A stretch of DNA of 64,000 bases from Balaenoptera acutorostrata (taxonomy: Eukaryota > Chordata > Mammalia > Artiodactyla > Balaenopteridae): assembly GCF_949987535.1 (NCBI RefSeq), contig NC_080071.1, forward strand, positions 20,855,032-20,919,031, read 5' to 3'. Position 1 is the first letter of the stretch, and each line of letters opens with the position of its first letter. The notes beneath the pieces were generated by a model. That model did not search any database. It was given only the letters and a program-made list of their open reading frames with translations, and was not told the DNA's origin. Positions 23,351 through 35,059 of this stretch are shown piece after piece. A program made the translations under genes and the position numbers.

Positions 23351-23975
23351 TAAAATAACTTACTGAAGAGGTTGCTTTGTCTAAAAGGAGGACCATCCAT
23401 TCTCTGAGAGTGGAAGCAAGATATGGACAGTTATAGAAAACTTTATAGGTTGGACAGCAGATAGAAGAGTCAGTAACTTTGGTCTCAGTTTTGTCAGTAA
23501 AATAGGTTATCTGATGAGAGTGCAGGGGATCAAATGTTGGGGAGGGTAGGGAGTTTAAGGAAAATGCAAAGATCTGGAATAAGTTTTAAGAGGTATGATG
23601 AGGAAGGACATTGAGGGTAAATGAAAACGATTGTCAAGGATGGAGGTTACAAATGCCCTTAGGGGCTGGGCCATAAGGTGAGTGTGGTAGGGGCCAAGAG
23701 GGGGCTTCAGCAAACTGGGGTGGTCAGGATTATCCAAAATGGGTCCTGGTGACTGTCACAGCCCAGTGTCACCGAGACCCCAAGAGAAGGCAGAAATATA
23801 ACTTTTTAGATGAAGTCATCCAATTGAAAATATTGGCAACTAGTTACATGCTGCTTGAAATGCTGTCCAGGCCAAACAAAACCTGACAGCCCATGGCAGG
23901 GGATGTTTGTATGTGCGTGTATGTGTTTTGTTGTTGTTTTTCCCGGACTTTTTATAGCTGAACATCTTTTTTTTT
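23351..23975. other. no gene seen; old repeat-like sequence
   Basis: Purine-rich text at 23390-23740 ('ggttggacagcagatagaag', 'gaggtatgatgaggaaggac') resembles the same unassigned old repeat class as 19.5-20.7 kb, with low confidence. 23765-23900 is unassigned. Confidence 0.35.
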
Positions 23976-23988
23976 TTTATACTTTTTT

Positions 23989-24290
23989 TTTAATATTTAT
24001 TTTATTTTATTTTATTTTTATTTTTGGCTGTGTGGGTCTTCGTTTCTGTGCGAGGGCTTTCTCTAGTTGCGGCAAGCGGGCGCCACTCTTCATCGCAGTG
24101 CGCGGGCCTCTCACTATTGCGGCCTCTCTTGTTGCGGAGCGCGGGCTCCAGACGCGCAGGCTCAGTAGTTGTGGCTCACGGGCCTAGTTGCTCCGCGGCA
24201 TGTGGGATCTTCCCAGACCAGGGCTCGAACCCGTGTCCCCCTGCGTTGGCAGGAGGATTCTTAACCACTGTGCCACCAGGGAAGTCCCTC
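23989..24290 (-). mobile_element. young CHR SINE, short-form subfamily, antisense
   Basis: CpG-rich ('gttgcggagcgcgggctcca', 'gacgcgcaggctcagtag'), lacks the repeated middle block, and carries 'tgtgccaccagggaagtccc' at its right end as reverse-complement head. The TSD 'tttatacttttt' is at 23977-23988 and 24291-24302. Confidence 0.95.
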
Positions 24291-24302
24291 TTTATACTTT
24301 TT

Positions 24303-26092
24303 GAATTACATCTAGGATAAAGGCACCGTAGTTTTTTCAGCGCCTAGGTCATCTAATCTGGCCCTGATTTTCAGGTGAGTAACTGCGATCCCATCTGGAT
24401 GAGCTAAGAAACAAAACGTGCTGACAACAAGAAGACAATAAAAGGCTCAAGGGTTCAGGGTCTCCATGGGGTCAGTGCCCTGGCATGGTAGGAGGGAGGC
24501 TGCAAGGAAGGTTGTGGTCAGAGCCCCTTGAGGGCAGGCTCTAGGCTGTGGCCATGGAGGTAGGTGACTAAGAGGAGCTGGAAAAGGGAACGAGGTTACT
24601 GAAAAAATCACCAGGATAAAAAGGGTTGTAGGATAGAGAAGAGGACCATGAGTCAGGGGCCAGTCTCAGGGAAAGCCAGAGAGCATCCCAACGCTGAGCG
24701 GATGCCAGATGCAGCCGGTTCAGTGACTAGAACCTGTCAGCCACACGTTTCTATAACTGGACCTTCATCTAATGCAGCCCCATAGGCAAGTTACATTGAA
24801 TAATGGGTTTACACGGAATACTCACATAATTACACATTGATTAATAACATTGATTATGTTTCTCACATTTGTCAGATTTTAGCAAAGTTAGGATTTGCAT
24901 ATGCAATAGTAACTCTTTATACTGCTTACTTTGTTTCCAATTAAACACATATAAACTTCTCCTTCCCGATTTTTCAGTTGACAAAGGAAATATATTCTGA
25001 AAATTTTGTTTTTAAGCAGTTAAAGTTGGACCCCAGCTGCCAGGGGAGACTGCTCTGTGCATTTTTACTTGACATTCAAAATGAGGTTGCAGAGAAAACA
25101 TTTTATTCAACATAAACGCTGCTTTTTTTTTTTTTTTTCTTAAGTCTCCAGAGAAAAATTACTACCCAGGAATGGTTTTTTTTTAACTTGTTTTCATTTT
25201 CCCTGTGCCAGACGAAGTATTCCTGAGAGAAAACAGACCTTTTCAAGGAATCCAGACTCAGTGCCACGATATCCAATTCTGAGTGAATTAACATTTTTTT
25301 CCCACCGATATGAGTAGAAAACAGACTATAAGAGAACCTGTTGACTCCTAGTTAATCTTTAGTTCTACAACAGCATTAGGCTGTCATTTCTCCTTAACGA
25401 TTTAAGTGTCTGATACTAAGCTTTCTTGTCAAACGAAAAGTCTGGCTTTATTCTGTCTTGAGGTTTGTAGCTAAATATTCATCTCTGGTCTGAAGAAAGA
25501 GGGGGAAATCCAGTTGGTCGTAGTAGAATGAATTTCTGCACACATCCTCAGAAACTATGCAAGATGGTGACACAATTACTGCCATCTTAAATGCTCGGGT
25601 CTGCCGAGTAAGGGAGGTTCTTTTTGTCTTCCCAACAATGTTCACTTACTTTTCTTTAATTTTTATTTTACTTTGCTAATCAAGACTTCTGTAAGATCTG
25701 AGGCTGCATTGGATCTAATTTAGGAATTTGTGGGGTGCAGGGAGTCCTTTGAAAATGAAAGCAAACAGTTTATATCCTTGATGTGATGGAGTAAGTGTTC
25801 AATTACCCATGTAGATAGAGAGGGGATATTTAGGAAAATATAATATAATATATGATATAAAAATCCTTTTTATTTAATGTGAACTCTTGTCCAGATATAT
25901 CACACAGCACCGTGACTGCAAATTGCTCACAGGGTCTGGAGGGAGATATTGCCAGACTTGCCTCCCTATCTCCTTGCAATATTCAAAACTGGTAGAGAGG
26001 GGTCTTTTGTGGTATGGAAACTCTTCAGGAAAAATTCTGAGAACTATTAGGGTCTCCTGAGTAGGAAGGTTTCTGTTACACTTTAAACCGGG
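24303..26092. other. no gene seen; 1.8 kb without recognised repeats
   Basis: A T-run at about 25122-25138 is the only simple sequence. No frame longer than 65 codons. One of the longest repeat-free stretches and therefore a place to look for conserved non-coding DNA. Confidence 0.5.
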
Positions 26093-26556
26093 TGCATTAT
26101 TTTCCTATTGATGCTATAACAAATTACCACAGACATGGTGGCTTTGAAAAAACACAGATTGACTGTCTTAAGTCCTGGAGGTCAGATGTCCGAAATCCGT
26201 CCCATGAGTCCAATCAAGAGGTCAACAGGGCTGTTTTTCCTTTCTGGAGGCTCTAGAAGAAATTCCGTTTTCTCACCTTTTCCAGCTTTTAGAGGTCACT
26301 TGCATCCTCCACCTTCAAAACGTATCACTCCAACTTCTGCTTCTGTCATCACGTCTCCTTTTTCTGACTTTGATCCTCTTGCTTCCCTCTTATAAGAACC
26401 CAATACGTTGGGACCACCTGGATAATCCAGGGTAATCTTCACATCTCTGAAATCTTAAATCAATTGCATCAGCACAGTCTCTTTTGCCTTATAAGGTAAC
26501 ATGCTCACGGGTTTCAGAGATTAGGCTGAGGACGTGTCGTTCAGCCTGCCACACCA
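26093..26556 (-). mobile_element. MLT1-type (ERVL-MaLR) solo LTR, antisense
   Basis: 'gcattattttcctattgatg', 'aacaaattaccacagacatg', 'cttttccagcttttagaggt', 'ggataatccagggtaatctt' and the right end 'gttcagcctgccaca' are the MLT1 reverse complement. No internal region. Confidence 0.88.
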
Positions 26557-28109
26557 GCTAGGCCCATGTCTCCTCAAACCTGGGACTGAGCCTGGTCTTT
26601 GGTCACCGCGGCAGACTGAACCTGGGCCAGGGCTCTGTAACACCCCACGGCCAGTGCACCTTCCGCTAGATCCTTCCCCAACTGCACAACCCGCTTCTGC
26701 TCCAATTCATCCGACAGCGGCCAGGGCATAGTTGAACAGCCGTGGAGAAGAGCTCTTCGGTCAGCGCAAAAAACCCACAAAAGCATTTCAACCTAAACGA
26801 AACAGATATGGTGAATGAGCATGAATGATGATATAATCAAAATGTACTTTTATTTTTTCTTCCACAGTCTTTTCAAGATTTGTTCAGGGAAGGGCTGATC
26901 CTGCCTCCATGAATGTGTCTCAATGAGGGCGCTGTTAGCATTTCAAGCGGGACAATTTTTGGAATATTTAGCATTCCAGGTCTTTGCCCTCTAAATGCCA
27001 ATAGCACCCTCCCCACTAAGCATTATAACAATCAAAACACAGTCCTGCAAACTTCCTCCTGATCCTTAGGGAGGTGGGATTAGCAGAAAACTCAGGCAGG
27101 CCCCTGACTCATCTGTTCCCTCTCAGGGCCTCAGGGAGCAATTGTTTTATGTTCCCTTTAGGTCACGCAGTCTCTATACAGCAATTAGGATGCCTGATCA
27201 ATACAAAAATTAAAATTCTGGTGGATTTCGGGCTCTGCTGGAGAAATCTGCTATGGGGTCAACTTCCCCCTTATCCCCCTCAGGGCCCCAGTTTGCTAAC
27301 TCCAGTGGGGAAGCATCGGGGAAAGGGGGTCAGAGAGGTTCCCAAGTTTCTTGCTGATGGCTTGATCACAGCTGACTTTTCCTTTTGTGGGTTTTTCGGG
27401 GAGTCCCATCACTGGGGATTTCTGGTACAACTCTCAGGAAGTATGGAACGCATTCCATTCTCAAGGCCATTCCCTCTCCATCCCTCCCATGGCGCCCTCC
27501 CCCAGCCCCCCACCCCCCAGGGTTCACCTCCCTCTGGGGTAAAGTGGCATGAGTCAGGGAGCTGCTTCTCCATTTCTGCAAATGATGATCATGATGGGGC
27601 CTCCACTTGGAGTGTCACATCTGTGGCATCTTTGTACCTAGTCGACACTTCCATTGTAACATTCTATTGCGAGAAGGAATTAAGAGAATTATTTCAAAAC
27701 AAATCAATAGGGCTGATTCTTCAATAACTAGAGAACCTCTGGGTCTCTGAGTTTTCACAACATTGTGAAGTACATACAATTCATTTTTATAATCCAATAC
27801 CTTTTCAAGCTGAATGTTGAAGATAATATTTAAAATGCCACTTCTCTGGAAGAGTGTTTAGGAAGTTTTTTTTTCTTCCCATTAAAATGCTGTTTTTCTC
27901 TTTTCCACTAAGTCTTAAAGCTCTTATTCCTGCTGCTTTATATTCCAGACCCTTCAAAATGGAGGTTTGGGGCCCACAGAAAACTTCTCGTTGTTCTTTT
28001 TTTTTTTTTTCTTCTTTACTTTAAGGAATATCTGGAACACAGAGGAGTGACTGACTCAAATATGATGAAAATATAATGACCTGTTTCACAGTAATAACTA
28101 GTGCATGTA
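26557..28109. other. no gene seen; unique sequence with the longest open frame of the window
   Basis: Holds a 217-codon + strand frame (27074-27727), the longest here. It is Pro/Ser/Gly-rich, has no recognisable domain or homologue known to me, and its start lacks a clear Kozak or exon context, so I do not call it a gene. T-runs occur at about 27865 and 28000. No interspersed repeat is recognised. Confidence 0.45.
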
Positions 28110-28376
28110 GCACTTCCCAGCTTACAAAGTGTCATTATGTAGGTTTTCTCCTTTGATCCTTATGAGGCAAGGATGAGGCAGGTCCCAGCCCAGGCAGAAA
28201 AGAAAGGAGAACTAACATTTAGTGAGTACTGTTATGTACTAGGTGTTTTTTTAAATACATTTATCATCTCATTTAGTGTCCTTAGTGAACATAGAGGATA
28301 GGTATTATCATCGTCCCCAGGAAACCGATGCTCAGAAAGATTGTTACCCAAAGTCACACAGCCAGTACGTTTGCCT
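28110..28376 (-). repeat. two adjacent MIR fragments, antisense
   Basis: Fragment 28110-28185 has 'cagcttacaaagtgtcatta' and 'gatccttatgaggcaaggat'. Fragment 28200-28376 has 'taacatttagtgagtactgt', 'ctaggtgtttttttaaat' and 'cccaaagtcacacagccagt'. Both read as reverse-complement MIR; the second is clear, the first less so. Confidence 0.8.
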
Positions 28377-28407
28377 TTTTGCTGTACCATATATTTAATC
28401 TTCTCTC

Positions 28408-28741
28408 CTTTTTTTTTTTTTAAATTAATTTATTTACTTTTGGCTGTGTTGGTTCTTCGTTGCTGCACACAGGCTTTCTCTAGTTGCTGCGAGCGGGGGC
28501 TACTCTTCATTGCGGTGCATGGACTTCTCATTGTGGTGGCTTCTCTTGTTGTGGAGCACAGGCTCTAGGCGCACGGGCTTCAATAGTTGTGGCATGCGGG
28601 CTCAGTATTTGCGGCTCACGGGCTCTAGAGCACAGGCTCAGTTGCTCTGCAGCATGTGGGATCTTCCCGGACCAGGGCTTGAACCCGTGTCCCCTGCATT
28701 GGCAGACAGATTCTTAACCACTGCGCCACCAGGGAAGCCCC
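28408..28741 (-). mobile_element. CHR-2-type SINE, antisense, 12-bp TSD
   Basis: T-rich tail at left, 'ctctagttgctgcgagcggg' and 'gaacccgtgtcccctgcatt' inside, head 'ccaccagggaagccc' at right. The TSD 'taatcttctctc' is perfect at 28396-28407 and 28742-28753. Confidence 0.96.
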
Positions 28742-28753
28742 TAATCTTCTCTC

Positions 28754-30224
28754 TTGAATTAGAACTTGATCAGTTACCCATAAAATGCTTTCATATTCAC
28801 CCTAAACGGGGAAAAAAGAAAAGGTCTGGGTGTTTTTGTCTGTCTGTTTTACTGGATTCTAATGCCAGCAGAAAGCCAGATGGCCAGAAAGAGTAGACTT
28901 TTATGGTTCCCAATTTTGACATTTAAGAGTGAATGAAAAGGAATATGAGTTTGAGGAAATAGCAGTTCAAGGCATTGCACTTTGTAAAACGATTACTTTG
29001 AGACCAATCAAGCCAAGATAAACACTGAATCATTTCAAGCGAGACAAACCCAATCCCGTCTCTACATTGCGCATTAGGAGCCCAGAGCACAAAGCTCACA
29101 GGACTGGTAGTAGAGGGTTACATTCTGGAGCACCCTGGAAACATTTCCAGGACCTTCTTTGCCCTTTGTCAACTGTACATTAAACAGCTTCCTCAGCCCA
29201 TGGGACGCTTTCTTTCACAGACCTCCTGCTGGGCAGGGCCTTCCACCCACTATTTCGCTCTTTACCTATCATTTGGGGAAAGCCCCGTTCCCTCCCTCTG
29301 TTGCAGAGTTCTGTTCTGCTCTGAGTACTCAGGCTTTCCTGAGCCCTTTGGTCCCTGAAGTTTAATAGCTCGTGCTGACTCCTCTATCCAGTATAGCACT
29401 TCATAACGTGTGGTGTTCCTTGCTGTTATGTGCGTTCCATTATTACTACAATCAAGCCTTTATAAATCATTGAGTTGTGGGAAAGAACTGTGTAATGCAA
29501 GTTCAGATGATGATGTTTTACTGGACACAGGAGATTCTTGAAAAAAAACCAAAGAGCATAAATATTTAGCAGCAGTAATGTGGCTACCCATACAGTAGCA
29601 CCCTACATGGGAGAGCCTGGCTAGCACTGTGCAGAGGACCCTATCTAAGAGGATGAAGTGGTTATCATATGTAAATAATGCGGGAGAATTAAGAAAAGGA
29701 CAAGGCAAGCCTCAAAACTGAATGGCTCCGCAGAAGGAAACCTCTCTTCTCTGAACTCTGTAACCTCACTTCAAAGCAATTTTATGGTGCCAGTAATTCT
29801 GTGGCTGGTCAGTACAAGCATAATGAACTTCTTGCTTTTAGAACAATTGATGGTGGAGTAAAGCACCCGGGATCAAGGTAAGAACTCATCCGTGGCTATT
29901 TTGCATCAAAGTGGTTAAAACAGATGGTGGGTTTACAAAAGCAGGTCTGCACTGTCCAGGGATGGAGTTCACTACTGCCCAAGTGAGGCTCTTTCAGATT
30001 GTCAGGGAAAAAGGCTCAGATGTCCTGCCTTCAGTGATAGGTTTTTGGTTTGGGTTTTTTGTTTTTTTTAACTCATAACAGTCTCTTTATTGATAACGCT
30101 CTTGGATCTAAACCTACTTCCCATATCATAGTACATCCAGGTCAGTTCTACAAACTTTTGATGCTCACAACTTCCAATGTTGTTCTGTATTCTCCTATTT
30201 TAGATTTTGCTTCTTAACTTTATT
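28754..30224. other. no gene seen; mostly unique sequence
   Basis: No repeat is recognised until about 30100, where sequence resembling an antisense L1 UTR may begin. A T-run lies at 30050-30070. Frames of 60-82 codons carry no recognisable domain. Confidence 0.45.
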
Positions 30225-30440
30225 ATTTTATTGTATTTTTTATTAGGTAACTTTGATGTGTAGAACATTATATTTCTATTTCTGTCTTCCCTACAGCGTG
30301 CTCATCACCAAAAATTTATTTTCCATCCATCACCATACAGCTGATCCCTTTTACCCATTTTACCCTCCCTCCCATCCCTTTCCCTTCCCCCTAACCACTA
30401 CTCTGTTCTCTGTAATGATGGGGCTTTGTGATTAAAACAA
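30225..30440 (-). mobile_element. old L1 3' UTR fragment, antisense
   Basis: 'gtgctcatcaccaaaaattt', 'ccatcaccatacagctgatc' and the pyrimidine-rich 'ccccctaaccactactctgt' match the reverse of a common L1M 3' UTR segment. Confidence 0.7.
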
Positions 30441-30469
30441 AAAAGTAAAGACCCAAAGGCTGGTGTGTA

Positions 30470-30670
30470 GCTAGAACCTCAGGCTCTGAAGTGAGGCTAA
30501 TTCAAATACAGGCTCTCTCATCCATGAACTGTGTGTAAATTATTTAACCTCCCTCAGCATTCATTTTGTCATCTGTTAAATGGGAAGATGAATATCTAAC
30601 TTTAAAAAGTTAATTAAATTAAACAACTGGTAAAGCACTTAATACTGTGGCTGGTTCAGTGTGAGCTCTT
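30470..30670 (+). repeat. MIR SINE relic
   Basis: 'cctcaggctctgaagtgagg', 'gtgtaaattatttaacctcc' and 'gtcatctgttaaatgggaag' are the MIR 5' half and core in sense orientation. Confidence 0.85.
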
Positions 30671-30694
30671 TCATAAAAAAAAAACATCATTAGG

Positions 30695-31005
30695 GACTTC
30701 CCTGGTGGCACAGTGGTTAAGAATCCACCTGCCAATGCAGGGGGACACGGGTCCGAGCCCTGGTCCGGGAAGATCCCACATGCCGTGGAGCAACTAAGCC
30801 CGTGCGCCACAACTACTGAGCCTGCACTCTAGAGCCCGCGAGCCACAACTACCAAAACCCACGTGCCATAACTACTGCAGCCCGCGTGCTTAGAGCCTGT
30901 GCTCCGCAAAAAAGAGAAACCACCACTCCCGCAACTAGAGAAAGCCCGCGCACAGCAACGAAGACCCAACGCAGCCAAAAAATAAATAAATAAAATTTTA
31001 AAAGT
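30695..31005 (+). mobile_element. CHR-2-type SINE, ~17-bp TSD
   Basis: Long form with head 'gacttccctggtggcacagt' and (taaa)n tail; a short internal deletion is likely near 30915. The direct repeat 'aaaaaaacatcattagg' is perfect at 30678-30694 and 31006-31022; its last two or three bases may belong to the SINE head. Confidence 0.95.
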
Positions 31006-31940
31006 AAAAAAACATCATTAGGAAAATGAATAGGCAAGCTACAGATTGGAAAAATACATAGAGTGTATTTATCTGAAAAAGTATTCATATCCAGAATATA
31101 CACAGAACTGCTACAAGTCAAAAACAGATGAACCACTCAGCTGTTTTTTTTTTTAATGGGTAAAAGACTTGGACAGACACTTCACAAAAGAAGAAATACA
31201 AATGGACATTAACACATGCAGAGGTACTCAACATCATTTATCCTCAGGGAAATGCATATTAAAGCTACAGTGAGATACTGCTTCCACCCAATAGAATGAC
31301 TAAAATGAAAAAGACTGATGACACTAAATGTTGACAGTGATACAGAGCAACTAGACTTCTCATCTATGGCTGTTAGGAGTGTAAAATGGTACAATCACTT
31401 TTGGAAACAGGCTCGCAGTTTCTCATAAATGTAAGTATGCATTAATCTTAAGACCCAGAAATTCCATTCTGTTGTATTTACCCAAGAAAATTAAAACATA
31501 AACCCACCAAAAGATTTGAACATGAATGTTTGTAGCAGCCTTATCCTCAATGACCTCAAACTGGAACCAAGCCAAATGATCATCAACAGGAGAAAAAATA
31601 AACTTTAGCACATTCCTACCGTGGAATTCTACCTAGCCATGAAAAGAAACCAACTGTTGATACTTGCAACCACATGGATTACTCTCCAAATGAGTGAAAG
31701 AAGCTGGACACAAGGACATTGCGTATGAAGCATAAGAACGGGCACGTTAGTCTATAGTGCTCTTGTGCAAGAAGAATTGACTGGAAAGGGGCACAAGAGA
31801 ACTTTCTAGGGTCATGACAATGTTCCATCAAGTTTTGCGTGGTGGTGACATGGGTGTATACAATTTTCAAAATTCACAGAACAGAACATTTAAGATCTGT
31901 GGATATTATTGTGTGAAATTGTATATCTGAAAAAGATAAA
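31006..31940 (+). mobile_element. old L1 ORF2 3' end plus 3' UTR
   Basis: 'aagacttggacagacacttc', 'cctcagggaaatgcatatta', 'gattactctccaaatgagtg' and the end 'ttgtgtgaaattgtatatct' follow the L1 ORF2 C-terminus and an L1ME-like 3' UTR. Strongly diverged. Confidence 0.85.
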
Positions 31941-32380
31941 TGAATGTTACTTATTGCTTTATCATTATTCCAACAAATCATCTCACCAGCAACACCGCAG
32001 GCCTCTTGGAGAACTGAACACGATTCACAGCTGTCCAGGACGCTCCAGCAGCTCGACGACTCCAGCATTTTATGGTCCATCCAAACTGAGCATCTGTTGT
32101 TGCCTGGTGCCTCTGCGCTCTCATGACTCGGATCCTCTCTCAAGTCTCCAGCCGTTTCCACTGCTACCTCTGTCTTTACTTCTCTTGGCTTCTGATTTTC
32201 CCACTTCCCTCTCTTTTCGCCAGAATGAGGAAGATTGGAGGAGTGAGTTAGCATTCTATTTGGCACCCCAATTGGCCTGATTTCTCATGTCTGGCCACCT
32301 CAGAAGCCTCTGCTCTCCTTACATAAAACATATAGAGTTGCCTTTGTCAGAACCCTATTTCTTTCCTTTTTCCAGTTTTT
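31941..32380. other. no gene seen; CpG-containing island between opposed L1s
   Basis: About 330 bases (31960-32280) are less AT-rich than the L1s on each side and hold open frames on both strands (130 codons minus, 123 codons plus). Neither shows a known domain, and the minus frame runs into L1 sequence at its 3' side, so I treat both as chance. It could be the remaining original unique sequence. Confidence 0.4.
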
Positions 32381-33029
32381 TTGAGATACACTTGACATAG
32401 AGCACTGTGCAAGTGTAAGGTGTACAGCACAATGCCTACATTTACATATACTGTGGAATGATGACCACAATCAGTTTAATTCGCATTCATCATCTCATAT
32501 AGATACAAAAAGAAAGAGAAAGAAAATTGTGTTTTTCCCTGTGATGAGAACTCTTAGATTCACTCTCTTAACAACATTCAAATATACCATATGGAAGTGC
32601 AAACTGTAGTCACCATGTTGTACATCACATCCCCAGTACTCATCTACCTTATAACTGGAAGGTATAAGGTAGGTAAGTACCACCTTTTGACCACCTTCAT
32701 TCAATTCCCCATCCCCTGCCTCTGGTAACCACGAATCTGATCTCCTTTTCTATGAGTTTTGGGAGGGATTTATTGTTATGTTTTTGTAATTCTACATATA
32801 AATGTTTTTACCTTTAAACAACATCTCCTCAATTCCTCCATCCCCAGCCCCTGGTAACCACCATTCTACTCTCTATTTTTACAAGTTCATTTTTTTTTAG
32901 ATTCCACATATAAGTTAGATCATTTGTTTTTCTCTGTCTGACTTATTTCACTTAGCGGAATGCCCTCAGGGTTCATCCATGTTGTTGCAAATGGCAGGAT
33001 TTCCTTCCTTTATGGCTGAATAATATTCC

Positions 33030-33071
<42 letters not shown>

Positions 33072-33085
33072 CATATATATATATG

Positions 33086-33117
<32 letters not shown>

Positions 33118-33285
33118 TATATATGTATATATATATATATATGTATATATATATACCACAACTTCTTTATCCACTCATCTGTTGGTAGCCATTTAGGTTG
33201 TTCCCATGTCTTAGCTATTGTAAATAAAGCTGCTATGAACATGGGAGTGAAGATAGATATCTCTTTGACATAGTGTTTTTATTTG
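32381..33285 (-). mobile_element. old L1 3' end, antisense, with expanded GT/AT repeat
   Basis: Reverse complement of an L1 3' UTR and ORF2 end: 'cctctggtaaccacgaatct', 'cccctggtaaccaccattct', 'gacttatttcacttagcgga', 'gttcatccatgttgttgcaa', 'tggctgaataatattccact', 'ccactcatctgttggtagcc'. A GT/AT repeat has expanded within it at 33030-33155. Confidence 0.88.
33030..33155. repeat. (GT)n followed by a 40-bp TA-rich tandem duplication
   Basis: GT repeat to about 33064, then two identical 40-base units (33063-33102 and 33103-33142) made of TATA runs and 'tatatacatatata', then a partial third unit. Each unit is nearly self-complementary, so cruciform formation is plausible. Confidence 0.93.
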
Positions 33286-34210
33286 TCAGAACCTTATTTC
33301 TGGTCCAGTCTGTATGGCCAGGTTGGCAAGGTCTCGTGACACACTTCATGGCAACTTGGGTAGAAGGCAGGAACTCAAGAGACTGTGGATGGTGTGCACT
33401 TGGAGGTCCCTGAGCCAGTCATTGTAACGACCACGTTCTACCACACGCAGTGTCGCTGGGCCCCCCAGGTTATAAGTCTCTGGCTCTAGCTTTGGAGCAC
33501 ATATCACTAAAGCAGGAAAGATCCAAATGCATGTGTTTTATACCCATAAGACTGCTCTAAGACTTGGTCATCTTACTGACAAGGTCACAATGTTATCACA
33601 ATATATAGTTAAATATATGCTTGATGTCAACTGTTAAGTCCCCAAAGACCACCAGAATAAACCTGTTGATAAACATCACCTTTTAGGGCAGGATATTTGT
33701 GGGGTTTTTTGGACCTGAGCTGTGTGATTTTTCAGGCAACTCTTGCAAAGTGAGGAACTGTTCGGAATTAGGCAGCGTTTATGAAACAATAGCTGTGCAT
33801 TCATGGGCTCAGTGAGGCAAGGGTGTTGAGGGGCATCTTTATGAGCAAGTTGTTATTCTTGATTGGGAAGATATTTAGTTGGTTCATACTCTTATCTTCT
33901 AGGAGTAACAGTTTCTTGGAACAAGCAACTAACTTATTTCTGCTTGACCCAGCATCAGTTAACCCAGAGACAGAAAATTCTGATTTTCAATTCTCACTGG
34001 TTGACTTGTCAAATTTTAAAGCAATTTCTCACATATTCTACTGTAATCTTCTGCCTTCAGATCCGTCAATCACAAAACAAAGTTCTAGTGTAAGTTGTAG
34101 CTGCTGGAGACCTTGGGCCATGAGAGCAGGTTGTGACGGGGTGGCTATTGTTTCTAAAATTCCTGTGAGAGAGTAGGATGTTTTTTACATTCTATTGTTT
34201 TCATTCTATT
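33286..34210. other. no gene seen; unique sequence
   Basis: A 117-codon frame at 33823-34176 has no recognisable domain. No repeat is identified. Confidence 0.45.
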
Positions 34211-34211
34211 A

Positions 34212-34345
34212 AGTTTATGATCCAGTGCACTCCTTGATTCCCTCATTTGGAAAATAGGGATAAAAAACATACTTACCCCATGGAATTGTTGTGAGAATTA
34301 AAAGAGTTACGTAAATATGAAGAGCTTGAAAACGATCATCATGAT
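34212..34345 (+). repeat. MIR SINE relic
   Basis: 'ccctcatttggaaaataggg', 'catggaattgttgtgagaat' and 'aaaagagttacgtaaatatg' match the MIR 3' half. Confidence 0.8.
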
Positions 34346-34905
34346 CTCTTTTCTCCAGCCCTGACCCCACAGCCATCTGTTATGCCACGAACGTATCCTG
34401 GCAAGTCCTTCTCCGGCACTTGCCCCAGGTCTCCTGCCTCTCACCTCTCACGCTCAGTAACCAGGTGCACCAGGATGGCCATAATAATTATTTAAAATAT
34501 TGAGAAACTTCCATTCTAGTGTACACATGCCTCCTTCCCCACCACCTCTCCCTTGGGACACTTAATTTTCCCTGTCAAGCAGCTGAAGGGTAAGCACTTT
34601 TACTGGGCTTCCAGAAAGGGCTCCAGACCCTGCTCAGCCCAGCTTTCTCTCTACTCCCTGCCTCTGCTCCTGGTTTCAGCCCATACACCCTTTTGTTCCT
34701 TCCTCTCCCAATATTAATAATGTGCAGCTTTTCAAAAAATGTTGCTACAGGCCATAGGGCTATATTCAGATGTACACAGTTATAAGGAAAGAATCTCGTT
34801 AAGTGAATCACTTGAGTTTAATTCCATTTAGGAATCATTCACCAGAGCCACTATTATGCTGAGCTGGGGGCTCCCAAACAAGGGACTGTTCTCAAATGCT
34901 CAGCT
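34346..34905. other. no gene seen; unique sequence
   Basis: C-rich at 34360-34460. No repeat or coding signal is recognised. Confidence 0.45.
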
Positions 34906-34919
34906 AGAAAGTGTCCTCA

Positions 34920-35045
34920 ACGCAAGAGGGAAGAGATATGGGGATATATGTTTAAGTATAGCTGATTCACTTTGTTACAAAGCAGAAACTAACACACCAT
35001 TGTAAAGCAATTATACTCCAATAAAGATGTTAAAAAAATTTTTTT
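34920..35045 (+). mobile_element. very short 5'-truncated young L1 insertion with TSD
   Basis: Only the last ~110 bases of the L1 3' UTR plus tail: 'agagggaagagatatgggga', 'cattgtaaagcaattatact', 'ccaataaagatgttaaaaaa'. 'aagtgtcctca' flanks it at about 34909-34919 and 35049-35059 with adjoining similarity (cagctagaa before, agctagta after). Confidence 0.93.
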
Positions 35046-35059
35046 AGAAGTGTCCTCAG

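Noticed and set aside
27074..27727. 217-codon open frame, longest in the window
   Set aside because: No recognisable domain, low-complexity Pro/Ser/Gly composition, no clear start or splice context; it looks like a chance frame in GC-richer DNA.
29842..29877. 36-base segment between cttcttgcttttag and AAG|gtaaga
   Set aside because: Very short, one frame stopped at once, and the peptide has no recognised match; acceptor/donor pairs of this quality are expected by chance.
31874..32280. 130-codon minus and 123-codon plus frames over the same stretch
   Set aside because: Neither has a known domain, they overlap on opposite strands, and the minus frame extends into L1 3' sequence.
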